From Sabellastarte sp. h YS-2021 (taxonomy: Eukaryota > Annelida > Polychaeta > Sabellida > Sabellidae), in the NCBI GenBank assembly GCA_964017235.1, contig OZ024930.1:151280221-151344220 (forward strand): a stretch of DNA of 64,000 bases, given 5' to 3'. The translations under genes were made by a program, and so were the position numbers. Under the pieces are notes generated by a model, which saw only the letters and a list, made by a program, of their open reading frames with translations, was not told where the DNA came from and ran no database searches. This document shows positions 54,841-64,000 of the stretch, one piece after another (within the stretch, counting starts at the first letter, position 1; each line of letters starts with the position of its first letter).

Positions 54841-55460
54841 GTAACTGGTCGGAGAATTATTTGATACACTGTGCACTCATTCAATATTGGAAATCATTTA
54901 CATTGGCGACAGCACAGAAATATATTCATGGGTTAAATTATTAGGTAAATGATTATTGAGTCTTTCGATCCTCTATGGTTAGATTACATTGAAATAATAA
55001 TAGATTAATTAGTATATAATAAACAAATAAAATCTGGAATGGCCTCATTAAACATAAAGAGGCATATCAATGCATTCCTAAACTGAGCTCCTTCAATGAA
55101 TGCCATCATTTGCAGTGCTGTCACCATTGTGGAAGTTATTTGTAGAGGGAATAATACACTGTGCTTACGCACTCTGAACACATTTAGTTCAATATTGCTT
55201 AAATCCATAATTTGTAGCGATTTCATTTTTTTTTTAAATTGTAAAAAAAAAACCACAATAAAAAAATCCAATTTTTCGTAAAACACAAAACACCTAAAGA
55301 CCAAAATCAAATTGCTCTGACAGTACAAGTAAGGAGAGTCTGAGACATTTAATGTTACTTATACAGATTGTGAGTTACATTGCAATGGTTAATTTATGAG
55401 TTAACAGGTCAGTAGATTATTATAAAAATTTTTAGATACAATGTTTTGAGACGCCTACAT
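54841..55460. other. Polinton A spacer, possibly with a small gene
   Basis: Mostly AT-rich. The minus strand at 55226-55005 can encode 73 residues (MKSLQIMDLSNIELNVFRVR.., with a hydrophobic part VTALQMMAFIEGAQFRNALICLFMF), which might be a small membrane protein. It has no homologue in B and no motif I know, so I do not call it a gene. Confidence 0.25.
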
Positions 55461-56165
55461 TCAGATAGGAATATTGAATGACACCTCACCCATCGGTTTA
55501 GGGTCAAGTTGGCTACATTCAGGGCATGTTAATTTATTATGCCCTTCTTTATCAGTCTGTATAAGACAGGGGATATGGGTGAAGAGTTCCACCCTTTCAG
55601 AGAACATCTTATTACTTATTTTAACAAACTCCTCCCATTCGGCGAATTTTAGAGTTTGGCCTTCTGTAGTCGGGTAAAGCTGTCTGGAGGCATTATTTTT
55701 CCAGAGGCGAATGCCTATGGTCTTATAAGGTGAATTGCATTTCAAATAGAATCCACCACCTAAATGAATTCTTTTGAAAATTTCTCTTTCCCCTTTCAAA
55801 ATTCTTTCCATTGATTGATTAATAACCTCCACATTGTGGAGAATCATGAGAAACCTCAATATGTTTAGTTTTACGCCTGGGTTGATGATTTTTTCACCAT
55901 CCCATTCCTTTATTATAACATCTTCGATTTGACCATACCTCCCATGAAACAGAAGATACCTCTTCCCTCCTATATGATATGTCTTTTTTATGACCTCCAC
56001 GTGACCTTCATCTATGCGTTGCTCATATTCTGCCCCTGATTGTTGTGGTGGCAACATTCCAGATACTAGCTCTAAAGACTTCTTGCTCTTTGGGTGGGTA
56101 CTGTCAGTGGCCTTCCTTTTCTTCTGTTGAGGTTTGTTGTTTACATTTAAAAAAGCCTCAGCCAT
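55461..56165 (-). CDS. Protein with two PC4-like ssDNA-binding domains (A)
   Basis: 234 residues, intact, beginning MAEAFLN like copy B. A basic segment (QQKKRKATD, HPKSKKS) is followed by unit 1 (about residues 66-120: YHIGGKRYLLFHGRYGQIED, VIIKEWDGEKIINPG) and unit 2 (about 132-185: HLGGGFYLKCNSPYKTIGIR, LW.., TEGQTLKFAEWEEF), then a C-terminal Cys/His cluster (HIPCLIQTDKEGHNKLTCPEC). It matches B across the whole length apart from the linker. Intactness in both elements, where most genes are broken, suggests a useful or recently active product. TATA-like box at 56261-56268 on the minus strand. Confidence 0.6.
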   Translation of the reverse strand: MAEAFLNVNNKPQQKKRKATDSTHPKSKKSLELVSGMLPPQQSGAEYEQRIDEGHVEVIKKTYHIGGKRYLLFHGRYGQIEDVIIKEWDGEKIINPGVKLNILRFLMILHNVEVINQSMERILKGEREIFKRIHLGGGFYLKCNSPYKTIGIRLWKNNASRQLYPTTEGQTLKFAEWEEFVKISNKMFSERVELFTHIPCLIQTDKEGHNKLTCPECSQLDPKPMGEVSFNIPI

Positions 56166-57083
56166 TTCTGTTATGCTTTTTAACTTTGATTATCCTTGTA
56201 GATTTAATAAAACAGTTGATTTTCGAATCAATGTAATGACATCTGTAGAGTGGGAGGCTGTTTTTATAGCGATTTTTGATTACGAAATTGCAATAAAATA
56301 TCATGCATGATGTCATTCCATGAGTCGTGATATGAGGTCATGACTATATTTGAAATTATACATATATATAAATTTTTTAAAAAAATTTTAAAAATTCCTA
56401 AATTTTATTATTTGGAGGCATGGAAAGGTTGATGTAATCAGTTCTATATACTCGAATGCTTTGGCTATATCTATAGTGTCATAAATTATGCATTTATTAT
56501 CTGGAGTGCAGTCACGATTCATGCAATAGAATGGGTCATATTAAACATATATACTATATCAAAATTTATTTATGGTGGGAATTAAATGTTCGAATGTGTG
56601 GGAACATGGTACTGATAATAATATAGAAAAATTCATAGGCAGACCTTGAAGAAGTTTGGGTGATAGGCAACATTTTGTAACTGAGATGTGCAAAGTCTGT
56701 AATGCATAATTCAAACCATTTACAGAGAGAAGTGGTGTAATTTTATTCAAGTAGTGGATCTAGTTACCGTAATATGTGTTGAGAGTTGAAATAGTCCTTT
56801 TAAGCGATTCAGATTAATATTAGTTATTGAAGACATGTGTGAAAATATTTTTTAAGAATGCAAAAATAAAACAAGTTTGGGCATGTCTGAAAATATGCAA
56901 ACATAGGCAAACAAAAATGGTTTGGACATGTGTAGAAAATGTCATCCTTATTGTTTCAGAGGGTTCATAGGTGTATAAAATGGTTCTCATATGCCAGAGA
57001 GTTGCATTGTGAGAGCTGAGATTGTTAAGAAAGAAATTCAAAATTTTCCATAAAAAATTGTACTTCGATAAGATTTTAAAAAA
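56166..57083. other. Divergent spacer between PC4-like and BIR genes (A)
   Basis: AT-rich with no convincing gene. It contains a TATA-like box for each neighbour: TTTTTATA at 56261-56268 (minus) and TATAAAAT at 56974-56981 (plus). Confidence 0.4.
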
Positions 57084-57578
57084 ATGTTTTCAAATGGAAA
57101 ATCAAGTGAGACAGAAAAAGAGGTGCTCTTGGCTGCTTCAAAAAACACTTATAGTACTGGATTTTCGCTTTCAGGAGGACAGCCTTCGAATAATGTGAGA
57201 CCGAGGGTCTGTGATGAGACTGACTCCAGTTTGAATCCAAACACAATGATATTGATGATTCCACCTCCACCAGCACCAGTTGGAAGTAATTTCTTATGTC
57301 AGAAACCGAGGTTGGAATATGGCTTCCAAAACTATGACTTATCAACATATCGAAGATACACCACAAGATTCTTAACTTACAAATCATGGCCTAAATCGCA
57401 TCCTATAAAGGCAGATCAACTTACAAGGGCTGGATTCCTGTATACAGGGGAAGGGGACAAGGTGACCTGTCCATGGTGTAGAATTTAGTTAACAGAATGG
57501 GAGACCTATGATGTGCCTATTGAGGAGTATAGAAGACATTCTCCTTATTGTGACTTCATAAAAATGCTGTTTCCTTAA
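57084..57578 (+). pseudogene. BIR-domain (IAP-like) protein, Polinton A copy
   Basis: The ATG at 57084 opens a Ser/Pro-rich N-terminus (residues 1-75, with PPPPAPVG), then a BIR domain: STYRRYTTRFLTYKSWPKSH, LTRAGFLYTGEGDK and CPWC. An in-frame TAG at 57486-57488 cuts the domain just after the second zinc Cys. Beyond it the frame continues to a stop at 57576 but the zinc-ligand His is Tyr (EEYRRHSPYC; copy B has EHRKH). Two independent lesions therefore remove BIR folding. AATAAA follows at 57580, a plausible polyadenylation signal. TATA-like box at 56974. Confidence 0.75.
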
Positions 57579-58156
57579 AAATAAAGGATTTATTATTTAC
57601 CAGTTGTTACATAACTTCAGTGAACTAGACGTTAATATATAGTGGTGGTTATTTCATTAAGTTTACTGATCTATTATCTGACAGTAAATTTATAGTAGTG
57701 CATTTTAGAAATATATAGTTGGATGTCAAATATAATATTCATGGCTTTTGTAATTTCATGAGGATTGCATGCATGAGAATATCTAATTAGACTACCTTGG
57801 ATTTGAAAAATGTGGGAATAGTGGATTTTCACTTATTTTTTTTATTGGTGTTGTAAATATATAATTAGTTTGTGGGATGGATGGGTTACAATGACACCCG
57901 AGATTCTGATAAATGTGAGAAAATGAACTTATTACACCAAACTCGGTCATGATTGCTTAATAAATCTGATTTGAAATAAAGTGAACTTATCACAACAAAG
58001 TCGGTCATGAAAGGGATTGTGGGAAAGTTGAAATATATAGTCACTGATTTAATGTGAGAAAATATCAACAAAGTTATGTTGTGTTTAATTAATTTTTTAC
58101 AGATTTTTAGACAATAGACATATATAAAATGAGCTAAATACCAAGAATAAATGAGC
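57579..58156. other. Right-end spacer of Polinton A
   Basis: AT-rich with no gene. A short near-duplicate (GAACTTAT.ACA.CAAA.TCGGTCATGA) occurs at about 57926 and 57983. Confidence 0.4.
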
Positions 58157-58444
58157 AATAAATCAATTTCAACGAGCCATATAGCTGACCAAATATTCTA
58201 AAATTAGATGAAAATCATGACTACAGAAACATGATTCAAGTACATAACCCCATAAGATATGAACAGTTCCATAATGCACACATATTATATATGAAAGATT
58301 TATTGTAGATTCATAATGCACTCGTGACCTAAGGGTCGTCACAGATTGATGTGTAGAGTTAAATTATTAAATAAATCAGGAATAAATTAGCAATAAATCA
58401 ATTTTAACGAGCCATATAGCTGACCAGACTCAGCTATTACTACT
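58157..58444 (-). repeat. Polinton A right terminal inverted repeat
   Basis: Inverse of 22860 onward; the outer 56 bp match exactly. It includes an internal second copy of the AGCCATATAGCTGACCA block (58165 and 58408), so the end has a partly duplicated structure. It is followed by TTCAGG at 58445-58450. Confidence 0.8.
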
Positions 58445-58609
58445 TTCAGGAAGTGATTCAACCTTATTCACAGCTGCTGATGAAAGCTGTCATATATGCA
58501 GATTGAAATATTCGAAAATATCAATTTTGAATATAAGGCAGAGACTTTTAAAGTCTGACTCATTTTGCACTGACACAGTTTAATGTTATTCTTATAATAG
58601 AAAATGCCA

Positions 58610-59095
58610 TCAAACCTTTATTGTCCAGGATTCCATCAAGATATAGTGACTTTCGGCAAGACTTGTCATGCTTATCAAAGAACTAGTTCAAAGGAATGGG
58701 TACTCAAGATTCCTCTGGAAAAGTGCCACTGATACATATGCCATTCAAGCATGTTGCAGTTGACATACATACATACTCCCTCAGAAGGATATAGGTACAT
58801 ACTAACTCTGGTTGATTATGCTACCAGGTACTCAAATCCCCTTGAAATGCCAGGCTAAAGAAGATACAGCAGAGGCTCTGGTTAATATCTACAGTCGCAT
58901 TGGAATCCCTGAAGTGATACCGAGTGATATGGCAACCAGTTCACATCAGAATGCATGAAAAAGTGTCAGGGCTACTCAGACTGAAGCACCTTACCACAAC
59001 TTCAAACCATACAATGTACAATGGATTTTGTGAAAGATTTAAAGGTACTCTGAAGACTATGCTGAAAAGTGTACTATCGCACTATTCTATTTAGA
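58610..59095 (+). pseudogene. Gypsy-like retrotransposon integrase fragment
   Basis: Decayed frames read TCHAYQRTSSKEW (the zinc-finger end), then MPFKHVAVDIH (first Asp), a TLVDYATRYSNPLEMP-like segment in another frame, and NGFCERFKGTLKTML (Glu region). The order is that of Ty3/gypsy or BEL integrase cores. Frames change at least four times. It is cut on the right by DIRS-3. 58,451-58,610 has no recognisable gene. Confidence 0.55.
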
Positions 59096-59319
59096 GAGTG
59101 GAGCCATGCTCACACAAGATAGTAGCCCCCAAGGGCTTCACTGCCATGAATACCACCCCTAGGCTTGAATCTCATCAATTCGCCACCCTAAATATGAGAT
59201 TATGGTACACCGATAAACACTAAATACAATATACAGTTAAAAACATAAAGATAGATAAGAGACCTTATCGTAAAACATCTTAAAGAGGTAACCAATACCT
59301 AGACCCTGGGATTAGACTC

Positions 59320-60640
59320 CTAAAGACTTGGCTCCAGCGGGTGTGCCCCCCCTTTTTTTCTTCCCAAAGATGAGTATGCTGAGGGGAAGGGTCTAGGACT
59401 TGTTCTGCCACTACTACTGGTCCCAGATACATATTGTTGTTGTTGTCTGACCAAGTAAGGTCTTTTAGGTAAAAATTTGTAAATGTGTTTTCCAGTCACA
59501 CGCTTCCATGATTTGGTCCACCCATACCCCACCGTAAAAGGCCTTAGAGGCCGTGAAGGCCTTAATGTCATGTGCTTTGACTTGGACCAGGCCCAAGGCT
59601 TGTTGATCTGCTTGTTTATAACAAAGTAGAATAGTTTGTTTTAGCCAAGAAGAGAGTGTAGCAGGTCTGATGTCGGAGGTATGTCCTTTCTTAAAGGGGA
59701 TAAAGAGAAGGGATCAAGACCCTCTTAGGTCTTTGGTTTGATCCAAATAGTACCTCAGGGCCCATACTGGACACAAGGTCCTGTCTTCTTTGAATTGTCT
59801 ATCTACAATGACAGTCTTTAAGAACCTTCTCTTGCTAGTTGGTTTTTGGCTATGAAATCTGAAGAGGGGAACAAAGCAACCTTTTCCCACTGGCCTAGAT
59901 TAGATATTTTGTTTGCAACCCAGGCATGGATTTCACTGCGGCTCTAGCTGGAGGTAAAGCTAGCAAGAAAGCAGTTTTGAGAGTAAGATGTTTGAGGTCT
60001 GTGTCTTTCATAGGCTCAAAAGGTGCTTTTGTGAGCTCATTGAGAACAGAAAGGTTCCACTTAGGAAGATTCCTGGAACTTTTGGGACGATCCCTGTGAA
60101 AAATGGAGAGTAACCTGTTACGGTCTGAACTTTGAGAGATATGAAGCCACGTTGGGCCCAAAGTGTCAACAATGGCTGTCCTATAACCATCAATGGTCGA
60201 AGGGCGCCTGTTTAGATCTTGATACAGGTACATAAAGAAGTCTGAGACTAGCTTTACAGAGGGAGTGGAGAAATCCACCGAATTTTCTCTGCACCATTTC
60301 TCAAATAGGGCCCACTTTGACTTGTAGATGGTCCTTTTGACGATCTCTGAGGGGCAGCAATTCTCTCTGCTACCTCCACAGAGAAGCCTTATTCTTGGAG
60401 CTGTCCACTCCTAGACACCAGGCGTGGAGGTTGAGATGCTGTGGATTGCTGTGGAACACATAATTGTGGAACTGTTTGAGAAGAGTTCTTGAAACTGGAA
60501 GATCTCTGTTGAGAGCTGCACTAGGTCCCAAAACCAGGGCATCCCTGGCCACCCTGGGGCTATGACAATGATCAGGCAACTGGATTGCCTGATTTTTTGG
60601 ATTACCCTATGAAGGAGAGTCGTGGGAGGGTAAGCATAAG
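59320..60640 (-). pseudogene. DIRS-3 tyrosine recombinase
   Basis: From the 5' side: a VARDALVLGPSAALNRDL-type linker (60.5 kb), SDFFMYLYQDLNRRPST (core-binding), PKWNLSVLNELTKAPFEP, LKHLTLKTAFLLALPPARAA, a middle part in other frames, then a VKAHDIKAFTASKAFYGG-type block near 59,535 and the C-terminal end by 59,440. The 'HDI(R/K)' box and later Tyr position are those of DIRS recombinases. Frameshifts lie near 60.35 and 59.75 kb. Confidence 0.7.
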
Positions 60641-60689
60641 CAGTGAGACCCGACCAGTTTATGTTCAGAGCATCCCTATCCCAAGCATT

Positions 60690-61281
60690 TTAGTCTGGGA
60701 CTAGAGACACGTACAGTGGAACTTTGTGGTTCAGACAAGTGGCAAAAAGGTCTACATGAGGAGTGAACCACTTGAGACAGATCTGTTTGAACATCTGCGG
60801 ATGCAGTGACCATTCCGTTGACTGGACTTGGTTCAATCTGGACAGAAGGTCAGTCATCACATTCAGACACCCTGGAATGTGTCTGGCTTTTAACGTTATC
60901 TGGTAATGATGGCACCAGGTCATGATCTTCCACAGGAGAGCACACATCTCCACCAAGTGGGTTCCTCCTTGTTTAATTATGTAGGCTACCACTGTTGAGT
61001 TGTCCGTAGCAACCAACACTGTTTGGTTTTGACACTGGTCCTTGAACCTTTGAAGGGCCAGAGAAACCGCCTTCAGCTCTAGAACATTTATATGTAGCCT
61101 TTTTTCCCTGTCTGACCACAGACCTTTTGTAGAGGTTTGCTTTAAGTGAGAACCCCAGCCTTCGTTTGAGGCATCTGTAAAGAGTTGGATACTGTGGTCT
61201 TTGGGATGAAGGTCTGCACCTTTCATCATGTTTGTATGATTCTGCCACCATTCTAGGTGTGCTGAAATGGTTTCTGTCCAA
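60690..61281 (-). pseudogene. DIRS-3 RNase H
   Basis: A clean stretch (61229-60690) reads IQLFTDASNEGWGSHLKQ, RLHINVLELKAVSLALQRF (catalytic Glu in ELKA), VLVATDNSTVVAYI and ARHIPGCLNVMTDLLSR, then KQICLKWFTPHVDLFAT. All catalytic acids are visible, unlike DIRS-2. It ends at a stop after LVPD. Upstream the RT frame is broken, so a polyprotein could not be made. Confidence 0.8.
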
Positions 61282-61479
61282 GAAAGGAGGCTGTCAGACT
61301 ACTGAGGAAATCTCCAGTGCTCCTTGACGTGAAACTGAAAGGGCCTCATGTGAAGGTAAGCAACCCAATTAGCGACATCAAACATCTTGAGTTGTAGGAT
61401 TAAATCCTGAAGTTTGAGCTATCTCTCCTGAGTGGGTTTTACAAGGGCTGAATCTAGATGGTATTTATAGCCCACGGAC

Positions 61480-62110
61480 GAAAACACTTCAGTAGGTTTT
61501 AGTTCGGACTTCTCCTGATTTATTATCTACCCTAAAGAAAAAGTTAGGGCCACCACTGTCTGAGTGTTTACTTGTGCTTCTTCTTGAGACTTGACCCTGA
61601 TCAGCCAGTCGTCCAGGTGCTGGTGAAGTCTGATTTCCCTTGACAGAGCCATTAACCTCACCTCTTTTACAATCATTGTAAAGACCTGAGGGGCCGTGAA
61701 TAGTCCAAAGGGAAGGGAAGTGAACTGAAACACTTGCAACCTGTGGCAAAACCTTAGGTACTATCTTGAGTTCGGATGGATGTGAATGTGAAGGTAGGCA
61801 TCTGATAGGACTATCGATGACACCCATTCCCCTAGAATCAGAGAGGCCCTGATGGACTCTGGTGTTTCCATTTTGAACCTTTCTACAAGTAGGAAGGTGA
61901 TGAGTTTTCTTAGGTCTATTACTGGCCTCCACCTTTGGTGAGGCTTGGGTACAAGAAACAGGTGACTGTAAAACCCGAGAGATTTTACATTTTTCACCCT
62001 TTCTATTGCGTTCTTTGACAGAAGAGACTGGATACATACAAGAGGTCAGAGCTATTTCTTTTTGAAGGGCCTTGTAACCTGATCGAATCAGTGGGGCTCT
62101 GGCTAAGTTT
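61480..62110 (-). pseudogene. DIRS-3 reverse transcriptase
   Basis: FLVPKPHQRWRPVIDLRKL, FKMETPESIRASLI and LSDAYLHIHIHPNS (motif A Asp) are at 61997-61761. VFQFTSLPFGLFTAPQVFTM and LHQHLDDWLIRV (the YxDD box, here HLDD) are at 61739-61527. One frameshift separates the two blocks near 61,750. Conserved catalytic Asp residues are present. Confidence 0.8.
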
Positions 62111-62239
62111 GGTTTTGATATGAATGGAAGAACGTAAACATTGGTGATAATGTTTAACATGTTGTTTGAACATTTGTTTGTGAGCCAGTCTCTTCTGAAA
62201 GAATGGAGGCGACCTCCTACTGGTGGACTGAGGGAGGCT

Positions 62240-63905
62240 TGAAAGGAATCATTGGGAGGAGGGGTTTCCACACCCTCGTCCCCTTGAGTGGGGTCGAAAA
62301 TGACCCCTGAAGCCTCTTGAGTTGGATTTCCACCTACCTGAGGAAAATGATTGGTTACTGCTTTGAGAGGAATTGCCACCATAGGGGTGTTTCTTGTAGG
62401 AGTCTTTTCTTTTGTGGTGGGGACCACGAAAGGGCTTGTTTTGGTAGGGTCCAAAACCCTGAGAGTCTTTAGGGGTGCCTTTTTTAAGGAGGAAGTCTTC
62501 TCCATCCTTCACTAACTGAGACATGAAGAGAGGAGAAGGGCAATAGGGCGAGTTCCTCAGTTGTTGATGTCTCGAGTCCCTAGATGTGGTTAAAGAAGGG
62601 TCATTTCAGCCTCTCGTCTCAGAAGGCCAGTGTTGCCCATAGTATACAGCTCCCTCTGGAGTATGTGGGCTACAGATTTGCTGAGGCAGGCTAAGGCTCT
62701 CTGTTGAATAAGAGTTCTATTATTCATCATTTCAAAATAATCACAGGCGTTATCATAACCAGGTCTGATAACTCTTTCAGGATCGGCACGAAGGTAGCCT
62801 TGATACTGTGCTGACACTTCTCCATAACAGTGTTACAGGAAGAGGCAGTTCTAGTGAAAGTAGCTGTAAAATTGATGGTAGATAGATTCTGCCTAGCTTG
62901 ATGTTCAAGTTCCTTAAGAACTTCTAGGGGAAGCCACAGGGGCCCCAGAGGGCTTAGGGGAAATACAGATTTTGAGTTCTTGAGGCTTATCTTCAAAACA
63001 AGGTTGTCCCACCTTGTAGTATTTGGCTGTTGAAGTCGGGGGGTTTATGTATTTATCCTCAGCTAAATTAGAGGCCAAGAAATCTTGTTCAAACTTCTCA
63101 AAAGCATCTTTGAGAATGGGGTTAAAAGGGAGCATAGCAGAATGGCCTCTTGGCCTAAGCTCCTGTTGGCCTTTCTCATCGCCCAGGTCTAGCACAGTGG
63201 TAGAGGACCTAGGCAAGGTTTCCCTGGGATCAGGGAGATCCAAAATTTGCCTAAAAGTTTCAACTTCCTCAGCATATTGTGAAGGAAGGTCAGACATGTC
63301 TACCTCCCTGTAGAAGACTGGATCTGTGCTATCCTGATGTTCAAGCTCAGGAGGAGCCTGTTGTTGAGGTTTTGTAGACTTTTTAATTGGGAGAAGATTC
63401 ATCTTCCTCTGAAGAAGATGACTGAGAATAATACTTTGCCCATACCTTATGATTCCTTTTGTCAGAATGTTTTTTGGCTTTTGAACACACCCTTTTAGGT
63501 TGTTCCGACTCGGAATGATGATCCGAATGTTCAGATTCAAGATCCAAGTGCCTGGAAGTATGCTCAAACTGGACACTTTGAGTGGTGCTTGGAGGAAGTG
63601 GAGGTCCATAGTGGTCCGTGTCCATTGGTTGAGTATCCGAGTGGTCAGATGCCCGAGTCGTGGAAATTGAAGTCCGAGTCATAATCGGGTCAGGCTGTTT
63701 ACTGGGTCCAGCTTTGGGTAAAGAGTAGGATGTCTGAACTACATCCGACTCGGAGGCTTTTTTCATGGAGTGCATTTTGTCTCTCAGAGACTTCATAGCC
63801 TCCAGCATGGACACCTGAAAAACCCCCATTTGTTGTTGAAGTTTGGATGTTTAATTGACTACTCAAGGATTTTTCTAGTCTACGCTCTATTTTGTTCTGC
63901 AATGC
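62240..63905 (-). pseudogene. DIRS-3 gag region
   Basis: It starts near 63,902 with a coiled coil (MQNKIERRLEKSLSSQLNIQ), then an Asp/Ser/His-rich stretch (63829-63383), an acidic block (FYREVDMSDLPSQYAEEVE) and a helical region to about 62,590. It ends with a basic Gly/Ser/Arg-rich tail (SSGRWKSNSRGFRGHFRPHSRGRG) likely to bind RNA. Three or more frame changes occur. The first part of the gag (the Cys cluster seen in DIRS-2) lies beyond the window. Confidence 0.6.
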
Positions 63906-64000
63906 AGTACCTAGGGTGGGTGGGACAGTTTGTGGAGTCTTTAATGATAAAGATTCAAAACGTAAGGGTTGGGGACGGGGAGGTGAAGAAAATAAATTTT

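Larger units (their letters stand above)
22860..58444. mobile_element. Maverick/Polinton element A (host of nested B)
   Basis: The outer terminal inverted repeats start AGTAGTAATAGCTGAG at 22860 and end with the exact inverse at 58444. Perfect 6-bp duplications TTCAGG flank it (22854-22859 and 58445-58450). Terminal AG and a 6-bp duplication are Polinton hallmarks. Subtracting element B and its duplication gives about 19.3 kb, within the usual 15-20 kb range. Gene set: PolB, protease, major capsid, penton-like protein, integrase, packaging ATPase, two membrane proteins, RING protein, PC4-like protein and BIR protein. Several genes are broken and the terminal repeats have diverged, so it is an old insertion. 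Confidence 0.9.
59100..64000 (-). mobile_element. DIRS-type retrotransposon, minus strand (DIRS-3)
   Basis: Same family as DIRS-2: shared 3' words (CCCAGGGTCTA.. at 59300, AAGCCCTTGGGGGCTA-type at about 59125-59140, GAGCATGGCT at about 59103) and closely similar proteins. Reading leftward from 64,000: gag, RT, RNase H, tyrosine recombinase. The 5' end lies outside the window. It is better preserved than DIRS-2 but still broken. Confidence 0.75.

Noticed and set aside
22860-58444. A single 35-kb giant Polinton or virus with internally duplicated genes
   Set aside because: The inner 16.2 kb has its own perfect inverted ends and its own 6-bp duplication, so two nested elements explain the doubled gene set better.
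62249-62524. Gly/Arg-rich open frame as an independent RNA-binding protein
   Set aside because: Its position and composition fit the basic C-terminal tail of the DIRS-3 gag.

Overview
This window is eukaryotic and almost entirely built of transposable elements. I recognise no cellular housekeeping gene, rRNA or stand-alone tRNA. The mix points to an aquatic invertebrate, most likely a mollusc: DIRS tyrosine-recombinase retrotransposons, a GIY-YIG fragment of the Penelope kind, a tRNA-derived SINE, hAT and Harbinger MITEs, and Maverick/Polinton elements. The host assignment is inference from this composition, not from a marker gene.

Layout. 1-3.5 kb: a non-autonomous hAT element with a second terminal-inverted-repeat element nested in it. 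3.9-11.7 kb: a heavily decayed DIRS element (DIRS-1) split by a 3.7-kb block of GGCCCACCAGTGG-type repeats and by MITEs. 12.3-13.6 kb: a LINE 3' remnant split by a MITE. 14.8-15.7 kb: a 156-bp tandem repeat. 15.8-20.7 kb: a more complete but broken DIRS element (DIRS-2) with inverted terminal repeats. 21.2-21.9 kb: a GIY-YIG fragment on the minus strand. 22,860-58,444: a Polinton (A). Inside it, at 37,441-53,676, lies a second, related Polinton (B). 58.6-59.1 kb: a decayed gypsy-like integrase. 59.1-64 kb: a third DIRS element (DIRS-3), minus strand, running off the window.

The main result is the pair of nested Polintons. Each has its own terminal inverted repeats beginning AGTAGT and its own perfect 6-bp target duplication (TTCAGG for A, TACTGT for B). 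Without B, element A would be about 19.3 kb; B is 16.2 kb. Both carry, in the same order, protein-primed DNA polymerase B (+), adenovirus-type protease (-), penton-like minor capsid protein (-), chromodomain integrase (-), an overlapping small acidic protein (-), a small basic protein (-), an A32/FtsK-like packaging ATPase (-), then two genes for predicted type I membrane proteins (+) with short introns. A also keeps a double-jelly-roll major capsid protein. In B one deletion has removed the major capsid gene and fused half of the penton gene to the protease remnant. Accessory genes are a protein with two PC4-like domains and a BIR-domain protein in both elements, and a two-RING-finger protein in A only. 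Many genes are broken by frameshifts or stops. The two ATPases, the two PC4-like genes and the RING gene are intact.

Working model (inference): integrase and terminal repeats handle insertion; PolB copies the DNA; ATPase, protease and capsid proteins form particles; the membrane proteins, PC4-like protein, RING protein and BIR protein form a host-interaction module. TATA-like boxes about 55-110 bp upstream of most of these genes fit transcription by host RNA polymerase II. The most novel part is the conserved, intron-containing pair of membrane-protein genes next to the packaging ATPase.
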